64,000 bases of DNA from Gymnothorax reevesii (Eukaryota > Chordata > Actinopteri > Anguilliformes > Muraenidae): the NCBI GenBank assembly GCA_029721435.1, contig CM056577.1, positions 118,046,219 through 118,110,218 on the forward strand. Direction: 5' to 3'. This document shows positions 46,313 through 57,931 of this stretch, piece after piece. The notes below the pieces were generated by a model, which ran no database searches, was not told where the DNA came from, and saw only the letters and a program-made list of their open reading frames with translations. Numbering within the stretch: the first letter of the stretch is position 1; each line of letters begins with the position of its first letter. The position numbers were made by a program, and so were the translations under genes.

Positions 46313-46795
46313 ATATTACAGAAACACATCTGAAAATCAAAAGTATTTGGACGCACCGCTGGCTGCTCTTGGGTTTCTTTCTGCTTTTCATAGGACGGAC
46401 TTGGCCTTGATCAAGAGCTTGATGCTCTGGGGAACAGGGGCATACCAACTGACACTGTGTTACCTTCTGTTTGGCGACAATCCTGAGCTGTTTCAGCATG
46501 ACCCCATGCACTGAGCGAGATTCGCGGTTGATTTGTTATGGAGCAATGTTTAAGACCTTGAGTGGCCCGCACAGATCCCTGGCCTCAAGCCCACTTTGAG
46601 TCAGGCCTAATTGCCCAGCATCATTGCCTGACCTCATTAATGCTTTTCTGCCTGGAATGGAAGCAAGTGTCGACAGCAATGTATCAAAATCTAGCGAAAA
46701 AACCCTCACTGAGGAGTGGGCCCAACACGCCTGTAATGATGGAACGAGATGTTGGAGAATCAAGTGTCCACACGCTTCTGGCTAATGTAGGGTTT
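46313..46795 (+). mobile_element. Internally deleted Tc1-like element
   Basis: The left end contains atcaaaagtatttggacgca and the right end gtgtccacacgcttctggct then aatgtag, a Tc1-type terminal pair that I remember as gtgtccacatacttttgg in fish copies. Between them the 5' part (cttggccttgatcaagagct) and the C-terminal transposase part (tcaggcctaattgcccagca then ttgcctgacctcattaatgc) are joined, with the middle missing. The transposase is not in frame. Confidence 0.75.
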
Positions 46796-46849
46796 GTCTG
46801 TTTCTCTTGGTGACAGAGCTGAAAATCAAATAGTTATACCTCCAAACTT

Positions 46850-46871
46850 AAAAAAAAAAAAAAAAAAAAAA
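46850..46871. repeat. Poly-A run
   Basis: About 22 A residues. Not clearly the tail of a retrocopy, because no duplication flanks were found. Confidence 0.9.
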
Positions 46872-47084
46872 CACGCGCTGAGTGTTGTCGCTAGCGATAT
46901 TTTACTTCTGTAGCGTTATGCATTTTCCCTCTGATGTTCCCGTCACTGTAATCAGATCAGGCAGCTGGAAGTTATACACTTAATTGCAAAACTGTTTTCC
47001 TTACGTGAGGAGTCTCTGATCATCCTAAGTGCTGCAATTGAAGTGGCTGGCAGATGAAAAGTTCTTGAAAACAAGTTTGGGTAA

Positions 47085-47260
47085 AGGAAAGTTCAGAAGT
47101 ATTTGGACTGTGAATTGAGTGTAATGGGCTGTAGTTACTACAAGGTCCATTCAAAATAAATACCCTGACTGGCAGTTAATGGGGTGATTACTTGAGGAAT
47201 TACTCTCTTTAAAATTGTATCACTGTCCATTCACTTTTGGACTGTACTCTCTCAAAAATT
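47085..47260. mobile_element. Short Tc1-type MITE
   Basis: Ends cagaagtatttggactgtga (about 47094) and tccattcacttttggactgt (about 47227-47246) form an imperfect inverted repeat resembling the aagtatttggacagtgac termini of fish Tc1-derived MITEs. Degraded. Confidence 0.5.
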
Positions 47261-47483
47261 TGACAGCAGCAATGGAGTAATTATACCAATGAAAACATTA
47301 GTGGTCAGCTGTTTTCCATGTTTGGCCCCGTGTGATTCGCTCATTCGGCCACAGTGGCCCTGTTTATAATTGTTTCTGCCCGCAGCTTTGTGAGTGTTTG
47401 AGTGTTTCTCGAGATAAGAAATAGGACGGAGGGAGTCATGCGGGAAATGGAGACAGTCGCAGAGATCAATGTTTTAGCAAACT

Positions 47484-47508
47484 GTGTGTGTGTGTGTATG
47501 TGTGTGTG
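47484..47508. repeat. (GT)n microsatellite
   Basis: tgtgtgtgtgtgtatgtgtg and continuing. Confidence 0.95.
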
Positions 47509-47639
47509 AGGGAGATAAAGGCAAACAGACAATGAAATACTTTTTGGAAATGAGGCTGTATTTTTTTAAATTCAGTTGTAATTGACCAGCTGAGCTATTA
47601 CATTAGTGTAAACTGCATTATCCATTGTCGTCCTCGGTC

Positions 47640-48440
47640 ATCTGTCATCCGTAAACGTTGCGACCCGTAACCTCTGGTGGTCATGAAAATGTATTGAATT
47701 TGACTAAATTTGGCACACGGCATGTTTAGTACATAAACTGCTTTGGGATTGCATTTCAGCTCCAAAACCCCAAAAGTGGGCGTGGCTGGGTGTGCATATA
47801 GGAGAAACGTACGTTTTCCATTTTATACCATTCTAATGTAGACATTAAAGAGCTAAAAGTTACACACAACATGTCTCAATATATAAATGACATATTTTTA
47901 CGATTTCAGAAAAAATTTTTCTTTTGTGACCTTTGACAGTCCTTCACCTGTAGAAACCTATTTGAATGACCCATAACTTCTAGTGGTGACAAATCTTGAT
48001 CACATTTGATGAGACAGTGCATAAAATATCTTTAGAACATAAATCAGTTTGGTATTTCAGTTCGGCGTTGTACCTCACTCACTAATAGAGTTTCAGGTTC
48101 ACTTGAACCTCTAGTTTAGTATAATTACAATACCTCTGCCTCTGATATGTTTTCACCTGCAATTGTTTGTTTGTTCGCACGTTCGCTTGTCAGTTTATGG
48201 GAGAACTCAATAAGTTACGGATGAATGCCAATGAAATTTTGTGTTGATAAATGCTGTACAAGGGAGGAAGTGATTAAACTTTGGTGAAGATCTTACTCAT
48301 AGTCTTAATCCAGGATTCAAAATAATTTGCATTTGCGTAAAGACGACTCTGTTGAGACTCGTTTAACATGATAACTGCACCACCAACAAATTTAAAAATG
48401 GTGGAGGCAAGGCACTATGCAGGTGCCTTCTAGTTACTAT
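47640..48440 (+). repeat. Dispersed repeat with ~306-bp internal duplication
   Basis: gacccgtaacctctggtggt at 47662 and gacccataacttctagtggt at 47968 start two diverged units (offset 306) that share text about heads reading cattt(c)agttc and acataaac/taaatcag. The 3' part (48120-48440) ends with ggtggaggcaaggcacta then ggtgccttctagt, a tail I associate with a widespread fish repeat. No coding capacity. Confidence 0.55.
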
Positions 48441-50034
48441 TATATTTATGTTGAAATTGTGTTTTAATTCACGTTTGTACATTTAGTATTATGCAGAGAG
48501 AGACAGAGAGAGAAATGTTCATTGTATATATTCTGTTTTTATTCTTTCTTAACTAATGTTTCAAATATTTCTTTCCATTACCTCACAAATATAAATAGAA
48601 ATTGAGCAATGCCAGTTGAGCACTTTGATCTTTTTTCTGAACTTCAGCAAGAGAATAAGAGAAAGAGAGAGAGAGAGAGAGGAGAGGGAGAGAAAGACAG
48701 ATGGGGGGGGAGGGAGAGTGAGAGAGAGAGAGAGAGAGATGAAATGTGAGCAAAAGAGCCGTGGGAGGTGTGATACCTTGTTGAGAGATTTCAGATCCTT
48801 GACACTGAGCAGATGACAGATGTTCGTCTCTGAAACACAACAAGCTTTGCACCACTGAGTAGATACTTTGCCTGTATGCCTCCGACCCCTTGGGAATTCC
48901 TCCAGGTCATTTATCTTCTCATTACCTTTATCAAATTTAAGGAAACTTTTTAATGTATTTCCCGTGAAATTATGAGCTTTGAAACGAAGTCCCCGGGCAA
49001 AATAATCAACATTTGCATGCAAGAGGGTGTATCCATTATGACATTCATTACTGGGAAACAACAGAAAGTAAAGTAGTTAATATTCTCAAAGGCATTGAAG
49101 TACAAAGCCAAATTTTATTACTTGATGCAGAATAAAATCAGTGTTTATTTTATGTTTACTCTAAAGAATTTATTTATTTTTAACCTATTTAATTTTTTTT
49201 TTCATATCAACAAAAATGCTGAACTTCCAGCTAGAATATTACATGTACCAGTAATCCTCCACAAATGTTATTATATACATTTTTGATATGGAAATACAGA
49301 ATTATTTGATCAATTTTTATTAATCCTGTACTTGTACACGCCAATGCAACAATTGTAACTAGAACTTCATAGCAGAAGAAAGTGAACGGTAAGTGCAGTA
49401 TCTCCTCTACTTGCCCTTGCAGTACACTCTACCACACACGGAGAGGTCCTTCTGTTTTTTATAACTTTCTCAACCTTTGCTAGTCTTTCTATTATTCAGG
49501 TCTGTTCTGACCTGGAGCCTAAGCAGACATTATTAAACGTTCAGATGTCCCCCAGAGTCAACACTTTTTTGCAAGCAGTTGAAACGCGGATCTGAAGTGC
49601 GTCAGCCTGCTGTGAGGTCTTCATAATGACCTACATAAAGATGAGGCTGGTAAGCGAACGTGCTTGTTATTGAGGCAGAGGTGAAATGGAGTCACTTCGG
49701 TTCATTTTCGTCATTTGATTTGCTCAGCGTCGCGTTCTGCGCCTTGCCCACTCCGGGGCTTCTCGTAAAAGCATTATTATGCTCATTTAGCAGACACTCT
49801 TATCCACAATGGAAGAGAACTCTGTTTTCCTCTAATGGGCTCTGGCTGAAAAAGGATGAAATAATCTGAAGAGATGCTAGAGATACTCGTTGTCATGTAA
49901 CATCGGATGGCTGTGACTCTGCCAGCTAATCACTTCATCTTAAGTCAACGCCCAGCTACACAGAAGCCACATAATTATTTTGCGGTACTTTTAGCCATCA
50001 ATCCCTCATCTAATTTGATTGGTCTCAGTCAGTG
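48441..50034. other. Mostly single-copy stretch with GA tract
   Basis: An imperfect (GA)n block with a G8 run lies at 48649-48739. 49770-49815 (gctcatttagcagacactct then tatcca) is a fragment of a common fish repeat. No gene. Confidence 0.5.
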
Positions 50035-50313
50035 CTTGTGGGATGGGCCGGGACTAATCCCAGCATGCGATGAGCCCGAGGCAGGAGTAGCCTACACTTC
50101 GGACGGTTCTCAATCCATCACAAGATTACGGACCATTCACTCACACTCTCACACCTGTGGCAGATTTACAGTTTCCAATTAGCCTGGCATGCGTGTCATT
50201 GGACGGTGGTAGGAAACCGTATTACCTGGAGAAAACCCACGCAAACCTGATACGGCAAATCACACTGAGAGGCCCCCGGCTGTATTCAACCAACCAACCC
50301 TCTGGCTGAGGGT
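50035..50313 (+). repeat. Teleost dispersed repeat, copy 6
   Basis: Plus-oriented and diverged: ctcaatccatcacaagatta, caattagcctggcatgcgtg, ggagaaaacccacgcaaacc, then gagaggcccccggctgtatt. Both extreme ends are eroded. Confidence 0.8.
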
Positions 50314-52369
50314 CAGCATGGCTTCCTCCTGCTCCACAGTGCTCCCCGTCATAGTTTTAATTAAAATATATACAACTGACTGCCAGTCTACATTTCCCAG
50401 ATAGGGAGTGTGTAGCCTCTTTGACATGTTATTGAATGGAGCCACAGGGCCAGGAAGTTCAATTACCTTTCGCTTGGCATGAATTTTCCTCACCACATAA
50501 AAACACATTCATGTCCTTTAAAGCATCCCTACCACTGGGATACGGTATTAAATTAAAAGCAATATAACTGGTTACGGGTAGGGCATGAAAACAAGTAACA
50601 TCCTGGCAGATGCGAGGTGATGTGTCTCTCTTCTGCAAAGCTTTAGCCGCAGGCTACCTTGTTCTCCTGGCAATCATTTACCACATTAGGACTGGCGCTG
50701 CTATCGATGACAGTCGCACCTGTTACGGAAAAAAAAATTCAGTGACGCTGACAGAGGGGGATGCTTGTCGCCAATTAACCTGACGAGGCACCTCCAGCTC
50801 GAGAAATAATGTGTTTTTAAGTTGTTTTATTTTTTTGGCTGGCAGTGAGATTGCTATATTGTGTGCCGACTTCAAAATGAAGAGCCCTCTTTGACTTGGT
50901 CTCGGGAACTAAGGTCTGCCCCTCTCGTGCTCTAATTTTTATAATTTCATGACGGCACTCAATGATTGTTGCACCGTGCCCCTCCAGTGAACTACAAATT
51001 GACAGAGACTTGATTTCAGGCTACCTGCATTAACCCTGACTCATTTTGATCTTACCTGAGCTATAAAAGCATGTTCTGCTGGCTGTAATAGGACAAACGG
51101 CTGCATTCATCGGTCGGGTTTTATCTTAAAGCGACAGTATTAACCTTGTTCTCGAGCTCCGATCCTGGGCTGGCGCGGTGAGGGCAAAGCCTCTTTTCTC
51201 TGGTTTTCGCTCTCTGTTTGTGAAGATCTAATGTATTTTTACTGGTGTTACTGCAGCCATATAGTAATGCTAAAGACTTTAATGAACTTCAGTCACAACT
51301 GACAAGCACATCATGCTTTCAAATTGGAATCAGGCTCTGTACACCTGTAAGGCAGAATCAATGGAGACGCTGCACTGCTGTGGGACTCAGTGTACAAATA
51401 ATGTCTTTAGGAATATCCGGGAGGCATCTATTATACAATAAATTCAATATAGCTGGACAGATAGATAGCTTTTAGGCATATTGAATCAACACAGACTCAT
51501 TGACATGTCTAGAGCAGACTCTGTTTATCCACTTTGAATCAGTCAGAGTAATAAAACTGTTAGGCGAATATATGACATACTAGCATATGGTGCTAAAGAT
51601 ATTTGGTATAGATAGGCGCTTTGGGGGAATGGGCTCGTAACTGTGCGCGGCGCACCTGAGCTGTCCCGTTCGGAGGCAGCCTTGAGTAACTTCTCTCTCC
51701 CCCTGTCCTCGTCCAGCTGTCCTCCTCCATCCATCTCTTTCTTTGTCCTCTCTTTGAACTCTTGTTCAGCGTGCAGTCGACTGCGGACACCCTTGTCATA
51801 CTAATGAAACTTTGGAGAAAGTGATGGCTCAAGGGAGGGAGAGCGGGCAGCTGCAAGAGAGAGAGAGAGAGAGAGAGAGAGAGCAAAAGTGAGCAGAGGA
51901 TGCATCTTTTTTCTCACTGGTCCGAATTTAGCGAAGTTCAAGGGCTCTTTCTGCTGTCCGCCTGCCTGATAGGCTTTTGTGTGTGTTACGCTGTGTGTAC
52001 ACTGACGGTAGCCTCTCCTCACTCTGGTCTGCCAGCTTTGCTGTAGATCCAAATTTCTGATTGCACTGCAGCATATGCACAGCCAAAGCATGTAGCCTTC
52101 AGGACCTGATTGACCAGAGGGGGCAGTATTGCGCAACAAGACAGGGGAAAGTCTTACTCTGAATCTATGGCAGGTTTTACTTGGCCAGCATTGTTGATAT
52201 GAGGGTAGAACTAAAAAAAAAAAAAAATCAGTTTAGGTGGACTCGATAGACAAGCAGAAATGCTTATTTATTAGTTTCTTTTTCGAAAAAAATTTTACGA
52301 CATTTTTAGCATTGACTTGTGTACATGTCCTACACAGAAGCCTCCTGCACAGGCGCTTGTCACGCCCTG
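50314..52369. other. Single-copy stretch, candidate conserved block 50790-51190
   Basis: No gene. 50790-51190 is repeat-free with text such as aatttttataatttcatgac and caatgattgttgcaccgtgc that looks constrained by composition alone. (GA)n at 51856-51883. An A-run lies at 52213-52227. Confidence 0.35.
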
Positions 52370-52720
52370 GCACCCAAAGATGTTACAAAGGGTGCCACGG
52401 CAAAGAATGGAGCTGAGGACCCAAGTGCAGGGATGTGGATATCATTAAATAAAGAGTGAAGGTAAAAGCAAACAAATACAAAACTTCAGGATAACACAAA
52501 AGGGAGTGCACTCAACAAAAAGGGGAACCAACTAAGGCTGCCTGCCTATGTGGGGAGACACTAAGCTATAAATGCTAAGGAATGTTAATTGTCTAAAAGA
52601 AAACCAGTGGCACTAAGTAAGGATAACTGAGGATAATTGATTAATTGGTGAAGGGCGGGTAGCCAGGACTTGCCAAAGGGGAGGGGCTTTACAGCGCTAG
52701 TGAACACCAGTTTCCTCAAT
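52370..52720. repeat. Possible dispersed-repeat fragment, unassigned
   Basis: cttgtcacgccctggcac near 52358 and gaggacccaagtgcaggg near 52414 resemble the edge of a fish interspersed repeat often flanked by cacgccctg and acccaa(g/a)tgcagg. The rest is A-rich. No termini or coding frame to define it. Confidence 0.3.
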
Positions 52721-53959
52721 ACGTGCTTCACAAACTAAGCCCAGTGATGCCGGCTTCGCTCTGCCAAATTGGATTCTTGATTACACTTGTACTTGGATAT
52801 GGTCAGAATTTGATTCACTGTGGTTCCTCTCTCGGTACCGAGGACAGATGGCTTAGCTGGATGCTCTTACTTTGGAGAACTGATGTAAGGTGCCCTCCCT
52901 GTTTTACCTCTCAACTGCCGTGGCAGATTATCCTTGGCGAGTGACAGCCATGACCTGAGCTCGGTCAGGAATGGCGTCAAATGTTGGACAGGTGATGAGA
53001 GGAGGTTAGCCATAGCTTGTAGAGTTATGTTGTTGATGGTGTATGCGATGGTACAAATCAGTGGGAGAGCTCTGTTTATAGTAGCCTCAAGCTTAGCACT
53101 TACAGAGGCTTTACACCGGCGATGCCCAGTCAGGTGCCAGTGGAGGCCGATAGAATGCAGGCTGTTATAAAAACCAATTATTTTACCTGCTGCTTTCATA
53201 AATGGGTTCACTCCTATTTGATTGAAGATGTGTCATCATCAGCGAAATCCGTGGCTGAAACGGTTGGTTGGAATGAATCCCGCTATGCTGGCATACGAAT
53301 CGGCGCCATCGCTTTTGTGCCGTTAATATAGGAGTATGGAAATGAACCTGTGCTCCCTGCAGGTGAGGAGACGTAACTCAAGCCGTAAATGACAAAATGT
53401 GAGTCATAATCACCGTCTCTCTCCCCAAAGAAGAGTCCAAAATGACCATAAGCGAAAAGGGATTTTAAAAAATCATGAGCAAGTGCCCAACGCCGCTTTC
53501 TGAGTTACGGCAGACGTGTTGGAGTTGAGCCTGAGACAGTGAACATTTTTTTGTCTTGAAAACGGGGACTTGGAGTGTGCGTGTGCGTGTGCGTGTGTGT
53601 GTGTGTGCGTGTGTCGCCACCTCGGGATACAGCTATAATAATTACTACACCAATTTCCAAGCTAGCTATTTTGTTCCCTGGCTTGCTCCGAGGGCTTGAA
53701 AGCACATCAGGGGCATTAGTCAGGAACATACAAAATCTTTTACACTTCCTAAAAAACGTTGGCAGGGTTTTTTATTCCACTTATAGAGCTCACATTGTTT
53801 CATCTGTTCGCCTGGTCTCTGCAGATGGATCAGAGAGAGGCTAGCGTGCTTGCCAATTCTCAATAAGCCGCTCGTTCTCCCCATCTGTTTAATGTGTGTT
53901 TTTGCGCTGCGGTGCTCAGATTTGTTTGCCATTGTGTCTTTTTTCCCCCCTTTTCCTCT
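52721..53959. other. Single-copy stretch with a GT tract
   Basis: No gene. Overlapping frames on both strands at 52867-53331 have no recognised domain. (GT)n at 53575-53614. Confidence 0.4.
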
Positions 53960-55010
53960 CACCGATTCTTACGGACAAGCAGCTGCCGGGCAATTAGCGC
54001 TGTTCTGTTTTCCGTTGGATGTTCGCTTGTTTTCATGGCGTTTGGTGACGTCAGCTTTTTCAAAGAAGGGCCCCGTGAAAACCGAAAAAGAGAATTTGAG
54101 CCCTCAGCCTCGAAAGCCTGTCATCGCTAAAACGCGCTTAACGCGCCTGATTCGCCGATGGCCTACTTTTGTGTTAGCCTAAAGCGCTCAGATTTACTTT
54201 AGGGCTGACACAATGCCCAATAAAGAGCAACAGAGGAGTTTTCCTCTGTGGCAAAGGGGGTTTTCAATTAGATGCTTAATTTAGCTGGTTGCAGAATGGA
54301 GGACGGAAGCGGGAGTAGAGGAATTAAAAGGAACAGATATTGTAGCGCATTTGTCAGGACTTAAAAAACAGGAAGGGAGCGACAGAGGGAATCAGGGCAG
54401 GAGGGAGAGGAGAGCGAACCGCTGATAATCGCTGCCGCGCTTCCCGCGAACCAGAGACAGACAGTGGGCCTCAGAACGCTCCGCCATTTCACGAAGGCAT
54501 AATATCCCCGTGCTTATATGCATGAGGAGAAAGGGGAAGGGCATTTGCATTTAGATTTGCATTGTAAAATCAGCGCTGGAGTCCCTTGCATTATTTAAAT
54601 CCAATTCCACGGTGCTCCCCACTATTAAAGCGCACATTGAGTGCATTAACCCTCCCGATGTGCCATACCTGTACAGCAATACGGGCTAAATATATATGTG
54701 CAGCCGGGGCCTGGGAGATATGTTTTGGCGCGGTCAGTGTGAACCACTTGTATAAACTGGCCATCTGTCTGCATCAGTGCTAATGTACATTAGCTATATT
54801 AACCTACCACCTCTGTCCTTATCTCTGGCTCAACAGTTTGTGTTCATACATCACTTTCACCCAACACCCCCCCCCCCGGCCCATAACCCCACAGCCCCTG
54901 ATCCTCCTCTGTCCCATCTGGCCCGGCATCCGCTCCTGACGCCGATGGCTCCACCCGTGATTGAAAAGGTCGCCGTATGAGCTAGGTGCTAATTAGTCTC
55001 TGGCTAGGGT
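53960..55010. other. Candidate conserved regulatory block with clustered octamer sites
   Basis: Repeat-poor apart from a C-run at 54868-54880. It contains two exact ATTTGCAT octamers 12 bases apart (54543-54550 and 54555-54562) and a one-mismatch ATATGCAT at 54516-54523, plus homeodomain-like ttcaattagatgcttaattt (about 54265), gggcaattagcgctg (53989) and ggtgctaattagtctc (54984). Octamers are POU-factor sites. The block looks like a developmental enhancer or conserved non-coding element, but conservation is not visible from one sequence. Confidence 0.35.
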
Positions 55011-55085
55011 TGGTATTCCCATCACAAGCTCCGCGCTCGAGGATCAAGGGGCGAGAAAACGCTGAACGAGAGGGATTCACTCCAG

Positions 55086-55150
55086 GGAGAGAGAGAGAGT
55101 ATGGGGGAGAGAGAGAGAGGAGAGAGGGAGAGAGAGAAGGAGGGGGACAG
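55086..55150. repeat. (GA)n purine tract
   Basis: Interrupted gagaga repeat with gtatggggg and gggag interruptions. Confidence 0.95.
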
Positions 55151-55610
55151 GGAGAATAAGTGGCTTAGCCAGAGAGAAAGAGAGGATTATTTTATACACT
55201 CAATCTGTTTACGCTGTAAATTGGCTAGCAGAAGGCGTTGCATCTTTCGGGGTTCACCCTGACATGGCTGTAAACACTTTGCTCGGTTGTGAGAAATGCT
55301 GAGGATGTGCAGGTGCAGGGATCACTAAAGTACAATGAATTCACATCGAGTCAAATCAATATAGATTAAATAGCCTTTGAACCTCTGCCAGCAACAGGTG
55401 AGAATCAGTCAAACATCAGCACTGTATTTAAGCTGGTTGAGGTAAGGAGCCACGACTATAAACGTTGAAGCAATTTTTTGAAGTTAAAAATCCAAGGAAT
55501 GGTTCATATCTATGTTGCTATTGTGTTCAACTTCAACTGCCAGTTAGACTTGGTGCATTTGGGGGGAGGTTATAGATCCCTGTTCTAACATTTAATTTCT
55601 GCTGTAAGAA
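55151..55610. other. Single-copy stretch
   Basis: Nothing recognised. Confidence 0.35.
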
Positions 55611-56081
55611 TCCAATAACCTTTGTGTGTTTGTGTACGTGCAAGAGAGAGCGAGAGACTATCTGCGCCTGTGCGTGTGCTCATTGTGTATAAGAGAGAAG
55701 GTTAGTGTGTGTGTGTGAGAGAGGGGGGGGGGAGATTTGTATGTGTGTGTATTAGACTGTTATTGTGTATGGACAAGTGTGTGATATAGGATATTCAAGT
55801 GTCTGTCTATTAGAGTAAGTGTGTGCTTGTGTTTGAGAGAGAATGAGCGTGTGTTTGTGAGTATATAAGTGAGGGAGAGAAGGTGATTTTTTTCTGTGCT
55901 GGTGATTGTTTTTATATATGCGTGTGTGTGTGTGCTTGTGTGAGAGATTTGGGGGGAGATTTGTATGTGTGTGTATTAGACTGTTATTACGTATGGACAA
56001 GTGTGTGATATAGAATATTCAAGTGTCTGTCTATTAGAGTGAGGGAGAGAAAGTGATTTTTTTTCTGTGCTTGTGATTGGT

Positions 56082-56122
<41 letters not shown>

Positions 56123-56165
56123 GCGCGCGCGTGTGTGTGTGTGTGTGTGTGTGTGCGTGTGTGAA
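55611..56165. repeat. GT/GA minisatellite with an 86-bp direct duplication
   Basis: The whole interval is GT/GA-rich. A block beginning ggagatttgtatgtgtgtgt occurs at 55731-55816 and again at 55955-56040 (offset exactly 224) with a few substitutions. A second short block agtgagggagagaa(g/a)gtgat occurs at 55868 and 56038. The right edge is a long (GT)n with GCGCGC interruptions (56089-56162). Confidence 0.9.
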
Positions 56166-57579
56166 TTTGCGGGTGTCGATGGCCCGACTAGCAAGCATGA
56201 TGAAGCGAAGAGAAGTATATTTAAATCTGCTGCAGGCCTTTTTGCTGTATAAGGGGTCTCCATCCGAAGCCCCAAGCCTATGATGAATAAGGAGTTAAGC
56301 CTATAGCAACAACTAAAAACACTCAATTCATTCCAGCATCCAGAGCTGCCATCTCTCTCCAGCAATCCGCGGCTGAACTCTGAAAAGTCATTTGTAAGGC
56401 GGAGATGGAGTTCGGCCTGCGACGCGACTCGCGTTTCCTGCGACACCAGCAAAAATGCAACCTCGTGTAACACCTGCCACATTATCTTACAAACGGCCCG
56501 GCTCTACCTTGTTTGCATTCACCGTGGGATGTTGTTAAAAGCAGGATGTGCTGTAAAAAGAATCAGTGCTACACTGAATAGAAGGGCCGCTCATTACATT
56601 TTATCCCCCAAACCCTGAGGGGGGCTGGTCAAGGTTAAACTAATGTTGGCTTGAGCTCTCACTGATAGAAAATGGTGGTGAGTCCAGCACTTTAGAGAAG
56701 TGGGGGTTGCCATTCAATCACTCAATTTTGGAGCTGCTGAGTATGCAGATGCAGTGCACTGCAGCTGTACCCATGTTTTCCTGGAACCCTGAGGCAACCG
56801 CGCACCCCGCGGTGGAGCGTATCGCCCTGGCATGGCGCCTCCTCTCCCATCTTCTGCCGGCACGCAGAGCAGTGCTTCAGACTGTCGTGGAAATAGCGCT
56901 TGACTTTACACTCCAAAGTCCTCAGTATAAGCAACCAATTAAAGCCCAGTCCTCTGATCTGACCCAGAATTACTCCTTTGAAGGACCGGTGGGTTAAGAA
57001 TGCTGTTCTTTTTAAACCCTGGAATTGAATTTATTCAATAATTCAATAAAAGCTCAACTCCTTAATGCAAATTTTTTCCTGGGGAACGTTTATTTAATTT
57101 CCTTGAAATGTGGCGATGGTCTTAGTATCATATTTAGGACACGTGCTGTACCCCACCCGCTGTAACAGATGACAAAACATGGTGGCAGAGGCAAGTCATC
57201 ATTTGGTTTCAGCTGAAGTGACCAAATAAAGACAGTGGAGTTTGGCCCTTTTTGAATGAAAAAGCCGAATCTCCTACATGGAAAGGACAAAACATGTCTT
57301 CTCTCTTCAGAATCATTTACTTCAAAATGTAATATGAAATGTATAGTACAAAGGAGCTATTGTGCAACTCCTTTACTTCACCAGGATACTTATACTGTGA
57401 TATAATACCTTATCATGGGGGGGAATTGCCCTCTAGGGTCTGGCAGTAACAGTTTATACTTTCCAGGAAAAGCCTTTTCTTACATTATGCCGTTTTAACC
57501 TTAGCACAAAATGCATATCAAGCAATCAATCCACTTCTTTGCATTAAAAGTGATTAAAATGGAGCCTAATAATCAACAC
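56166..57579. other. Single-copy stretch, no gene seen
   Basis: Frames at 55976-56482 (minus) and 56707-56997 (plus) lack domains; the first is carried by the GT tract. Nothing else recognised. Confidence 0.4.
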
Positions 57580-57889
57580 ATCTCATCTCCAAAATCTAAT
57601 ACCTGCAAAATCTGACTCCTCGTCCCCTCTTCTATTATCCATGGCTAGTAACTTATCGAGGAAAGCCTGTGGCTCAGAATAAGGATATCTGGCGAGTTTT
57701 TGAACATCCCAAACTTCGGCAGCCTTGAAACCCGACTGCCCAGAGTTGAATGGTCGCTGTAGATACTGTGGTGGCAAAATATTCTTAAATATTCAAAAAT
57801 CAAAGTATAACCATAATCACAGTTCAACAGAGAGAACCGAGGCAGGTTCCAACGGTCCTCCCTTCAAAATTACTGAGAGAGAGAGAGAG

Positions 57890-57931
<42 letters not shown>

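Noticed and set aside
46846..46871. Poly-A tail of a processed pseudogene
   Set aside because: No gene-derived sequence precedes it; the upstream sequence is a Tc1 relic.
48561..49061. 166-codon minus-strand open frame
   Set aside because: Its C-terminal half is Ser/Leu repeats from the GA tract at 48649-48739; no domain in the rest.
55976..56482. 168-codon minus-strand open frame
   Set aside because: Driven by the (GT)n tract (Thr/His repeats); no recognisable domain outside it.
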